From: Rhizoclosmatium globosum
Taxonomy: Eukaryota; Chytridiomycota; Chytridiomycetes; Chytridiales; Chytriomycetaceae
Length of the DNA stretch: 64,000 nucleotides
NCBI GenBank assembly: GCA_002104985.1
Contig: MCGO01000020.1
Location: forward strand, 124,001-188,000
Reading direction: 5' to 3'
The notes below the pieces were generated by a model, which ran no database searches, was not told the origin of the DNA, and saw only the letters and a list, made by a program, of their open reading frames with translations. A program made the translations under genes and the position numbers. Positions 22,507 to 32,400 of the stretch are shown here, one piece after another (position 1 is the stretch's first letter; each line of letters begins with the position of its first letter).

Positions 22507-23708
22507 ATGTCCGCAATTGCCCTCATTGTGCCAACCGTCAACTCGACAATCTCCGGCCAACTACTCCTCCAAAACGGCGGAAACTTTGTCGGTCTCACCG
22601 CCACACTCACGGGATTAGCCCCAAACACCACACACGGATTCCACATCCACGTGTACGGCGATGCATCTGATCCAAAGGGACTTAACATGGGCGGCCACTT
22701 TAACCCAACTAATGCCTCGCACGGATGTCCTGCCGCCAGTGATAATAATGGTGCTGTGGTTGTATCAACCGCATACCACTTTGGAGACTTGGGCTCGGTG
22801 ACTTCCGATGCAACGGGTGCTGTTTCAAAGTCGTGGGTTGCTTCTCATTTGTCTTTGGTGAATGCGAAGGAGCTTGGCTTTGTTCTTGGACGAGGCGTGA
22901 TTGTGCATGCTGTTGCTGACGATTGTACCACGCAGCCTACTGGTAAAGCTCTGTATTTACTCTGGGGTAATTGATTTATTGATTTTGTTGGGTTAGGTAA
23001 CTCTGGTGCGCGTCTTGCTCAAGGTGTGATTGCAGTTCAAGGTGCAAACACGGTTGATGCTGCCACTATTCCTGACGCTGCTTCAACGGATCCACAAGCT
23101 ATTGCTGTCTTGAATAATGGAAAATTGAGCTCAACCGTGGTTGCTACAAAGAAGAATCCAAGTGATGCTTTGAGCCTGGCATTTAATGTCACCGGCGCGT
23201 CCGTTGCGACTGCTTATAAGCTTGTTCAGACCACTTATAATCCAGGAAAAGATGGTTCTGCCGATGATTGTTCAACTGGTGTTGTTGGAACTTTTGTGAC
23301 TGACGCTCAGGTAAGATTCTTGAATATAAGAAAATTATCGGATGCGACATAGTGTTCGATAATTCTCCCATAATTGTATTTCTTGCTAACACGTCACGCT
23401 AGGGATCTTTTTCAGGCACATTCCAAACGAAAGCCGCCTCCGTCAAATCTATTCTTGGTCTCACCTACGCGATCGCTACTGATAACTGCAAAGGCGATGC
23501 CTATGTTGTATACGGTGCTATTGGAGTTAAGAGTCCACCTTCGCCACCTCCTTCCACTGCCTCCACGACCTCGACTCCCGTTGCTGTCCCCACTTCAGCG
23601 GCGTCCGCAGATCCTCTTACGGCAACAAAGAACTTGAACTCTGCCAGTATCAAGAATGCGGCCTCATCTTTGTTTGGACTCTTCGTTTCAATCTTTGCTT
23701 TGATGTAG
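22507..23708 (+). CDS. Tailed Cu/Zn superoxide dismutase-like protein 2
   Basis: A 351-residue protein from exons 22507-22942, 22997-23310 and 23403-23708. The first 165 residues are a Cu/Zn SOD domain with all ligands: GFHIHVYGD, GHFNPTNASHGCP, AYHFGDLGS and GRGVIVHAVADD, plus the Arg in GARLAQG. The positions normally forming the intrasubunit disulfide lack Cys; Cys appears instead in SHGCP and DDCTTQP. A second domain contains paired Cys (DDCSTG, TDNCKG), then a Pro/Ser/Thr-rich linker and a hydrophobic end (SSLFGLFVSIFALM). The first intron interrupts the SOD domain at the same point as in SOD-like protein 1, so the two are paralogues. No N-terminal signal is visible. Confidence 0.85.
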
Positions 23709-23865
23709 AGCACAGTTTCCTTTTATGTTGAACATAATACACTCTTTTGAATAAGTGATTATTTGAATAGTTTTCTGTTCTGCAAAAGAGACCTTGTGTC
23801 TAAGGCGGGGCAATTCAGAGTCCGACACCAAAGTATCCTTGAATCCTTTCTCAACAGAAACAGAG

Positions 23866-24630
23866 ATGTACATCGCGCCCACAAATCGCTGGGGCTTCGT
23901 CCAAGACATGCCCTCGAATGAAGAAGAAGAACTGATAACCGAGCACGAAACTCCAACTCAATTTGCTCAACATACTCGATACCTTAAATCAACAGTCAGA
24001 TCAACAGTTACCACTCTGAATCCTTCTCGCTCTCCAACGGCAACAAAAACATACCCTTCAGTCAATCAAACTAGTACCTACAGCACGAAACATGGTACAA
24101 CTGCCTCTGTGAACATACTACCCACTCCAATTTTGAGTTCAACGGCGTCAACTGGCGAAACATCATCTGCTGTCTATAGAGAGGACAGTTTCCCCGTCCA
24201 AAGCATCATTGCCATATCAGTCTCACTCGTTGTCATCGTTCTGCTTTGCTCGGGCGCACTATACTATTCATTTCGCCCACGTCCTTCTGATTCTTCGGAT
24301 TACAACCAACCATCAGATATGACGTCACAACGAAGTCCACCTCGAAACAATTGGTCTTTAGCGCGAATAATTAATAGATCTGGCACAGTTAGCAGTATTG
24401 AAAGGATTATCGATGTTCAACAACGGGACGGGACAACACAATATTTCGTTAGGTATTTGGATCATGCTACGAAGCAGTTTGATTGGGTTGATGCGTCGAA
24501 AGTGAAGGAAGCGGATGTGGAGCGGTTTTGGAATACACAAAGGAATGGGTTGAGGAATGTTCCAACTGACAATATAACTGAAGGAGGACAAATTGTAGTT
24601 GATGGCGATCGACAAAGTCTTTTGGAATAA
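23866..24630 (+). CDS. Single-pass membrane protein with chromo-like tail
   Basis: A 254-residue uninterrupted frame. I start it at the ATG 23866, because the longer frame has no upstream ATG. The N-terminal 105 residues are Thr/Ser-rich and probably extracellular, with NQTS as a possible glycosylation site. One membrane helix follows (IIAISVSLVVIVLLCSGALY), then a cytoplasmic region. Near the C-terminus, IERIIDVQQRDGTTQYFVRY followed by DWVDASKV and RFW resembles a chromo or Tudor-knot (chromo-barrel) fold. Such domains usually bind chromatin or RNA, so finding one on a membrane protein is unusual. The domain call rests on pattern alone. Confidence 0.6.
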   Translation: MYIAPTNRWGFVQDMPSNEEEELITEHETPTQFAQHTRYLKSTVRSTVTTLNPSRSPTATKTYPSVNQTSTYSTKHGTTASVNILPTPILSSTASTGETSSAVYREDSFPVQSIIAISVSLVVIVLLCSGALYYSFRPRPSDSSDYNQPSDMTSQRSPPRNNWSLARIINRSGTVSSIERIIDVQQRDGTTQYFVRYLDHATKQFDWVDASKVKEADVERFWNTQRNGLRNVPTDNITEGGQIVVDGDRQSLLE

Positions 24631-24710
24631 ATGAGAGAAGCGAATGATGTTCGTCCGCAAAGCCAGACATTGTTTGCTTAATTCGCACCCCCTTGCTTTC
24701 GACCGAACCC

Positions 24711-25115
24711 ATGACCATCAATCCAACGACACCTGTTGCTATTGGATCGATATGCGGGGCTGTCTTTCTGTTCCTGGTGATAGCGAGCATTTGTATGTGT
24801 CAAAGCAACACAATGTTCATTCTGCGGAAGATTCAAGCACGCGCAATCCAGTGGAAGTTGCGGGAGACTCTAAATCAGCCTCCGCCTGGACGTGTGACTG
24901 TGCCAGCTCAGAATCTGAAAGAAGAACTTGAACCTGTGGATGGTTTTGATGCTGAAGTTGAAAGTGATTCTTGGTCAATGGAAGGCTTCTATTCTCCCCA
25001 TGTCCAACGCTTCAATCAGTTTTGGATTATTTCACCTCCTACAACATCGATTGGTAGCCGAAGTCGCGGCCCTTCGATAGCTCAAGCAGAAACTGGGCTG
25101 AGTAGAATCCAATAA
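24711..25115 (+). CDS. Small membrane protein
   Basis: A 134-residue frame starting at the ATG 24711. The first 30 residues contain one hydrophobic helix (PVAIGSICGAVFLFLVIASI) after a short N-terminus. The rest is a hydrophilic region with RKIQARAIQWKLRE, an acidic patch (EELEPVDGFDAEVESD) and WSMEGFYSPHVQRFNQFW. I do not recognise the family. It follows the chromo-like membrane protein by 80 bases on the same strand and converges on the aspartyl protease pair, leaving 60 bases between stop codons. Confidence 0.55.
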   Translation: MTINPTTPVAIGSICGAVFLFLVIASICMCQSNTMFILRKIQARAIQWKLRETLNQPPPGRVTVPAQNLKEELEPVDGFDAEVESDSWSMEGFYSPHVQRFNQFWIISPPTTSIGSRSRGPSIAQAETGLSRIQ

Positions 25116-25175
25116 ATCATCGCCCTAGATCCATTCTAGAATATATAATATACTATTCATGCAATATACTCTTGT

Positions 25176-26575
25176 TTACAATATACAAAAACCAAAAACC
25201 ATCAATAGAGCCAAATGTCGGCTGCACACGTTTGTCACGCTCGATTTCTTTAGATATTTACTAACTCCCGTTCCAAGACTCACAGTGGCAATCTTTCCCG
25301 CCATACTTGGTAATCCACAATCACATCCTGGACCAAACCCGATTCGTTTGTTCATGCGGTCAAACACAATGTAATACTCTTCGAAAAACACACCACCAAA
25401 CATAATACTGGATCCGCCGGTTCCAATTGGAAAGAAGAGATATCCGCTTCCGTCAGGTTGAATGTAATTATATCCGGAAAGCGTTAGAGTAATGGTCCCT
25501 GTTGTAGGTGAATCCAGCGTAAATGATATTGTGGGAAGAGCGGCGAAGTTAATGGGAAAATAAGCCTTTTGATATCATAAGTATTCGATGAAGAAAGGAT
25601 TGTTATGAATACCGCATAAATTCCAGTGAAGCCGAAAACGAACGAATTCACCATTGCATTTGACATTCCTGCATTCTGCAGTACGTTACTGTTTACGATT
25701 GCAGTTGTAAAAGCTGTATATATTGCGGAAGGCAGAACTAATAGAGTCGTGCACGAATCTACAATAGAACCACCATAGTCTTGTTGCCATACAGGAGGTA
25801 TAGCAACAGGAATTCCCGAAACCGCTACTCCAACCACATCAACAACGTAATAAGATTCTGCAATAATCGTCGCCCACCCCAGAGGTGACTGATTCGTTAT
25901 ACACGATAAAGCGTCATTCTGATTGCCAAAATCAACAAACGACGGTGAAGTTGATGTTGCGGAACATCCTCGAAAGGAAATAACGTTATTCAAACCGAGC
26001 TGTGCCACATATGCAGAGAAGACAGTTCGCGGTTCAAACTGTGTTCGACTAATTCCGTCATATGCTATTCCAAATATTCCTTGATTCGAGATGCCGTCGC
26101 AGACTGGATGCGATGGATTTTGATGCTTCATTGCTGCAAAAGGAGCACGAGTTGAGACTCCGCCAAACCCCACATTATCATAAAAGAATCCCCCGGTCCA
26201 TGAAGATCCATCTGCGTATCCACTTGAAACGTCGGGTCCATATTGAATTTTTCCATCATAGTTATAGTAGAGGTTTCCACTGAGCTCGTTGATTCCAATG
26301 GCAGGTATGACAAGGTCACTTGAGCCTGAGTCTATCAGTACTCGCGGAAACTAATAATTTTGTTAGCATCAGAACTATAAGGGAAATGGAGAGCGGCTTA
26401 CGACAACCGGGCCGACAGTGATCTGCATGGACCAACATCCACCCTTGAGAGGCCCACCAGCCAAATAGACTTGTGCATCTCGCTTTAGGTTTGACAGAGA
26501 ACGCGTTGATCTCTGAACTTCAACCAATATGGCTGATGAGGTGGATGAAAGAAGAACCAACAGCCAAACATTCAT
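25176..26575 (-). CDS. Pepsin-like aspartyl protease 1
   Basis: A 433-residue aspartyl protease (family A1 fold) from exons 26402-26575, 25613-26350 and 25176-25565. An N-terminal signal peptide (MNVWLLVLLSSTSSAILV) indicates secretion. The first catalytic motif is LIDSGSSDLVIP (DSG) and the second is SIVDSCTTLLVLP, where the usual Gly after Asp-Ser is Cys. YADGSSWTGG corresponds to the flap region. The C-terminus has CDCGLPSMAG and a hydrophobic end (LALLMVFGFCIL) like a GPI-attachment signal. No frame shift was seen. The start lies only 27 bases from the stop of the next protease upstream. Activity is likely but the altered second motif makes it uncertain. Confidence 0.88.
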
Positions 26576-26602
26576 CCAGTAGAATTGTCAGAACTTTTGT
26601 AA

Positions 26603-28011
26603 TTACAAATTCACAATGAACAATAAAACGACTAAAATCGAGTAGCTCCAGCATAGTACATGCTCTGATGCCCTCGATGTTTTGATATTCTTGTTGACTG
26701 CGTTTCCCAACGTAACTGTTGCCAACTTCCCCGTCATACCAGGAAGACCACAATCGCAACCAGGACCAAACCCAATTCTTTTGTTGATACGATCGAATAC
26801 GATATAATACTCTTCAAAGAATACGCCTCCAAATATTATACTGGATCCTGAAGTTTGGGTAACTGGAAAAAAACGTAACCTCCGCCGTTTGGTTGAATGT
26901 AGTTATATCCTGAAAGTGTCAATGTTATAGAACCGCTTGTTGGTGAATCCAACGTGAATGATATTGTTGGAAGAGCATCATAGTTGATTGGAAAAAAGGC
27001 CTGATATAAGGTGTAAGAGGAGCTTTTTTACGATTCAATTATGCCTACTTCAAAGACTCCATTGATATTGTAAAGAAAGTTACGGACCGTGGCTGTCGAC
27101 ATACCTGCCCTCTGTAATACACCACTATTCATTATCGCGTCAGTGAAAGCCACATAAATTGCAGCAGGTAGAAATAATAACGTGGTACATGAATCGACGA
27201 TAGTTCCTCCGTAATTTTGCTGCCACACAGAAGGAAGAGCAACTGGAGATCCTCCAACTGCGACCCCAAGGACATTGACTACATAATATGATTCTGAGAT
27301 TATAGTTGCCCAACCAAGTGGTGTATTCGACGAAATACACGATAACGCGTCATTTTGCATCCCAAAGTCAACATAAGATCTTGAGGAAGATGTTGCAGAA
27401 CAGCCTCGAAATGAAATAACGTTCGTAAGCTGTAACTGCGAAACGAATGCTGAAAAAACAGTTCGAGGCTGATATCGAAGTCGACTGATACTGTCATATG
27501 CTATTCCAAACACGCCTTGATTCGAGACACCGTTACTCACAGGGTTCGCTGCATTTTGTTGCTTCATTACAGCAACAGGTGCGGTTGTCGAAGTTCCTCC
27601 CATAGACACAGTAGTATAATAGAATCCGCCTGTCCATGAGGAACCATCTGCGTATCCACTTGTTACGTCAGTTCCATATTGTGTTTGACCGATGTAATTA
27701 TAAACAAGGCCTCCGGAATAGCTGTTGAGCCCAGTTCCAGGAATAACGAGATCACTCGAGCCAGAGTCAATCAAAACTTTTGGAAACTGAGAATAAGACT
27801 GTTAGTTCGTTGGTTGAATAACTTGAAGGGAACTTGCTGTGACGCTTCCAACAGTCATGGACATTGACCAACATCCACTTTGCAGAGGACCACCGACGAG
27901 ATTGACTTGAATATCTCGCTTTGAGTAAGAATAGCCTTGTTCAGGGCGGTTGATTTCCACAAGAATCGAATCAACTGTTGTGAGAAGAGACAGGAAAGTG
28001 ACCACATTCAT
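26603..28011 (-). CDS. Pepsin-like aspartyl protease 2
   Basis: Paralogue of protease 1, about 436 residues, exons 27838-28011, 27049-27786 and 26603-27000. It has a signal peptide (MNVVTFLSLLTTVDSILV), first motif LIDSGSSDLVIPG, second motif TIVDSCTTLLFLP (Cys in place of Gly), and the shared SGYADGSSWTGG. The first intron (27787-27837) has a GCAAGT donor, so it is a GC-AG intron, while the same intron in protease 1 is GT-AG. A run of seven T near 26870 breaks the frame before FPVTQTSGSSIIFGG; eight would restore it and the alignment with protease 1. The C-terminal end (SYSILVVLLFIVNL) is hydrophobic, again GPI-like. Confidence 0.85.
27787..27837 (-). other. GC-AG intron
   Basis: A 51-nt intron in aspartyl protease 2 with a GCAAGT donor, an AACTAAC branch-like site and a TTCTCAG acceptor. 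It occupies the same codon boundary as the GT-AG first intron of protease 1. The GC donor is followed by the strong consensus expected for GC-AG introns. Confidence 0.7.
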
Positions 28012-28104
28012 CGATAATTGTCACTCCAATTTGTAATTGAATGCCGCCATCTACTTCATTTATTGTTATTACTCGTTCCATTTATCATATTTTTCTTTTC
28101 ATCA

Positions 28105-29367
28105 ATGACAACACAATCGTTTCCTCCCAAGTTCACTCAGTGGCTGGCTGACAATGGCGTCTCAATCAAAGACTATGAAGAACAGGAATCAATACCTCGC
28201 TTTATCCGCGTCAATCCATCACATATAACAGAAACTGTGACTGAAGAGGCATTGTTGAACAGTTTGCCAAAGAACTGAACACTGAACTCACACCTGTCTC
28301 GTGGTTACCTGGCCTGAGGTTCTATTCATTGGATGCGAAAATGAAGATTAGTGGATCGAAAGGCTACGAGAGTGGAGAGATTTATGGAATGGATGTATCA
28401 TCGGGAGTTGCAGTCCACGCTCTCTCAATAGACCCAGAAGGTGCAACTTGAAGCTTTTCATGCCCTATCATATCTAACTATCTGATACAGACCACGTTTT
28501 GGATCTATGTTGTGCACCTGGTGGTAAAATGTGCTTGATTGCAGACCTTCAAGGAAACGAGGACAGTGTGACGGGAACTGTGACTGGCGTGGATATTTCA
28601 AAGGCTCGGATTGCAACTTGCAAAAACGTGTTGCGGAAGTACAAAATGCGGAGATTCCGATTGTTTGATGCTGATGGAACCACTTTCAACGTCCACGCTC
28701 CATCACGCGTGGGTCGTTGGACTCGACCTACTGGACAAATCGCTGTGCCAGAATTAGATTCAGATGACGATACTGCGAAAGGAGATCAGGACACTATCGT
28801 AACGATACCTTCGAAAAGAAAGGATGACACACCAAATGCCCCACCGACAAAGAAGAAGGCGAAAGTCGTCCCGAAAGTGAAACCTTATTTGGCTACGAAA
28901 CTCGTTATTGGCGATCCTCAAATTGAATCTCCAGCGTTACTCTACGATAAAGTTCTTGTCGATGCGGAATGCACGCACGATGGATCTATTGCTCACCTCA
29001 AAAAATGTGATGCAGTTGGATGGGAAAAGTTTGAAGAAAACTTCTTTGATCCTGTTAAGATGGATGCTCTGGAAACCTTACAACGTGGCCTTCTTTCAAA
29101 TGGATATAGGTTGCTGAAGCCGGGTGGGGTACTCGTTTACAGCACTTGCAGTTTTTCTCGACGACAGAATGAAGGAGTAGTTGAATGGTTCCTCAAAGAA
29201 AACTCGAATGCAACGCTGGAACCTATTCCCAATGCCGAGAAATTCCCACTTGCGCCGTCCTTGGATGGAAACCCAACAAATATGCTCAGATTCTCTCCTT
29301 CTGGATCTGGGACGAGCGGCTATTTATCGCGAGAATAAGAAAAAGGAATGGAATAAACTCGTTTTAA
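28105..29367 (+). CDS. NOL1/NOP2/Sun-family RNA cytosine-5 methyltransferase
   Basis: Predicted SAM-dependent RNA m5C methyltransferase. Exons are 28105-28440 and 28491-29367 with one 50-nt intron. LDLCCAPGGKMCLIADL is the SAM-binding motif I. The two catalytic Cys motifs are VLVDAECTHDGS (motif IV, AEC instead of the common APC) and LVYSTCSFSRRQNE (motif VI). A Lys-rich insert (KKKAKVVPKVK) near residue 255 looks like a nuclear signal. Two single-base shifts interrupt the frame: near 28255 (ALL to EQFAKEL) and near 29320 (SGTSG to LFIARIRKRN). With both restored the protein has about 404 residues. The exact RNA target, tRNA or rRNA, cannot be read from sequence. Confidence 0.82.
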
Positions 29368-29453
29368 AGACTTATACTTGTATGTGTATAAATACAACCC
29401 CCAAAAAAGAAATATTAAACAAACAAACGAAACGAAACAGATGATAAACAAGC

Positions 29454-32400
29454 TCAAACTCCCTTACGAGTCACAAGCTGAACAATTTCCTTCACCAAAT
29501 CAGTCGTCGACACATCCAACTCGGGGCTTTCAATCTTCATTTGAAGAAGTTCATCAAAGGCTGTTCTCGTTGCTTCGATAATAGCCGCCTCCTTATGGAC
29601 TGCTGCGAACCGAATCCATCCATCGTCAAGGTTCAAGAGTCTCTGGCGTTTGTCCCAAGTTAACTTTCCTCCAAAGAAAGCCAATGCAAAGGGAGATACA
29701 CAAGAACAGTCACGAATGTAAACTTTGCTGGTCTTGACTTTTTCATGGAACATCAAGAATTGGCTTGGGTACCTTCCAACCTTCCAATTCTATGACAGGA
29801 TTGAGAAATAATCGATATAACGCTAAAATACGTACCACAGAGTTGGATGAATGAATACTGGATCTCCTCCTTTTACGGTCAGTTTCAATGCCTGCGCCGA
29901 AGGTTCCTTGCCGCCACCTCCACCACTTCTTGGAGCTTCAATTTTGATGACGTTCGGATACAATGCCGTAACTAAGATCCCCTTAATCAACTCCTGATCA
30001 TCACCGCGTCGTCCAGCCCCAATTTCTCCCAACGCATCAGCAACACCATCAGACATTCGTCCACCCCGCCTCTCCATCTCTTTGGCGCGAATCGGAACTT
30101 GAACAAACCCAATATCACTCAACATCTCCGCGAGCTGTCTTTTGACACTTGCAATCATTGTCAAAGTCTTTCCTGACAAAAAGTTGTCGTACAAGAAGGC
30201 ACGCTCTGCAGGGAATCCATCGCGTCGTGCGGCGATCCAGTTGTTGTATGCAGTGAGAAGTGTCAAATGGTCAGATAAACCGGTTGCGAATTCGAGTTTT
30301 TTCCTGTCTGCGAGGTGTCGCTTTTCAAATGGTGCTACAAACGGCGATTTGACAGACATGGCAGAGGCGATAGTGAGAACGGAGTCGAGGCATCCAAAAA
30401 TTGATCCAAAGAGGATAAGTTTTCCAATCTAAGGAGGGAATATTAGTCTTCAAAAGGTGGAAGCTAAATCGTTCTTACCCTGACATCAACAGGCAAACGA
30501 CCCAAATGAAACCCAAGTGGTGTCAATTCTTCGTTTTTAGTCAAAGCTTGAAGAACGCGAAGGGAAGCAATAGCGGCTTGGACAGCACTTGGTTGTGGCG
30601 GTTCCACCACTTTACTCAAAACACGAGCAATAGGACCATTCAAAAAGGGCAGAATCTTGATCCGCAAGCAAATTTGTTCTAGAGGTGTTCGATGAATTTC
30701 GGGGGCTGTTGGTCAATCAATGTCGAGAACTTGTGAGATGTAAACAAGTGGATACATGTTCCTTCCTGGACACGACCTGCTCGTCCACGTCGTTGTGTAG
30801 CATTGGCTTGAGAAACCCAGCTAAAAAGAATCTTAAGAAGAATTCAAAAGTGGAAACGACGAACCATTCTTCCAAAGACGCCATTCCCTTCATAGCATCA
30901 AATTGAGTTTGTTTCATTTTACCCGCGTCAATCACAAACACAACGTCATCAATAGTAATACTAGTCTCAGCGACGTTGGTTGCAATAACAACTTTGATGG
31001 CTCCATCGGTGGTCGATTGAAAACCCTCATCTGTTCCTCTGAGGAGAGGGTACTGTGCAATGCAAGACAAAGCTTTCCATTCTGAGTCCCGCTCGGATTT
31101 TGGGGTTCTGTAAAAGTAATTCATGGAGAGTTGCGATTTCGGCGAAACCAGGCAGGAAAATCAGGACTCCACGGTTGGGTGCTTGTTCGCCTGATGTATT
31201 TGTTCCTGAGTAGTACAAGTCTCCAGATGGCTGTTGTTGGTGGCCTTGACTGGTTGCAAAGCCTCCTCGACCACCGCCTCGTCCTCCTCTACCGCCTCTA
31301 AATCCTCCCCGTCCGCCACGGTTTGCATCATGGCCTGGTGATGGAGGAGGAGCTGCTCCTGGAACAGTCGCCCTTGCCGAACCGCCCAATAACTTGTCGA
31401 CAATGCCAGCAACGAGAATCTCAATCAAAGGATACTGAATCTTGTTGGGATCCATGGCCAAAAATGACTTTGCTCCAGATTCTTGTAACTTGGGATACCG
31501 CCGCAACAGTCCCGCCATATCAAGTTCTCATCAGGCACATCCTCAAAGCGAACTTTGTCACCAGTCACTGGGCGTCCATAACCACGAGGACAACCTCCAA
31601 ATCAGAATTAAAATCGTCTCTATCCTCCTCATACAGAATCTTAGCCCCTCCACGTCCTTTGAATTCAACTGGCTTTCCACGACCGCTTCCATTCTCCTTC
31701 CCCTTTTCCTCCACCTTTTTAGGGAACCCATTTTTACGAACCAAATCCTTATCAATAGGCATATACTTGACTTTCGCCAACACATCCTCCAAATATAGGG
31801 CATGAACAGGGAACGTACGTCCAGGAATATGCACAGTCGGTGCCCCACCATAGTAGTCGGCAAACAACGCGGCATTCAAAGTCGCACTCATCAACACAAT
31901 CTTCAAGTCTTTTCTTACGTTGAGCAAATCTTTGAGCACCATGAGCAGGAAATCAGAGTCAAGTGAGCGTTCATGCACTTCATCGACAATGATATGCGAC
32001 ACATCGTCGATTCCGCTTGTATCTCCGTCCGCGGGGTTTTCTTCAAGGCGGCGGAGGAGAATACCTGTTGTGCAAAAGAGGATTTTTGTGGCGTCGGTCA
32101 TTTTGTGTTCGAGACGGATGTGGTAGCCGACGGACGCGCCTACTGATTCACCGCGTTCGGAGGAAACACGATCTGCGAGACCTAGAGCGGATATGCGCCG
32201 GGGTTGGGTGACGAGAATTTTGGTGACAGCTCCACGAGAGGACAGGATAGCGTCGTCGAGAATAAACTGCGGCACTTGAGTTGATTTACCACAACCAGTT
32301 TCTTCATCGTCGAGGAAAATGTTAGCTTGAATCAAAACCAATTGTGACAACTCACCTCCACTGATGATTGTGACCCTGTTCTCTCTCACCGCTTTCAACA

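Noticed and set aside
31161..31875. Alternate open frames in the helicase region
   Set aside because: Explained by the RGG-rich insert and helicase core in another frame.
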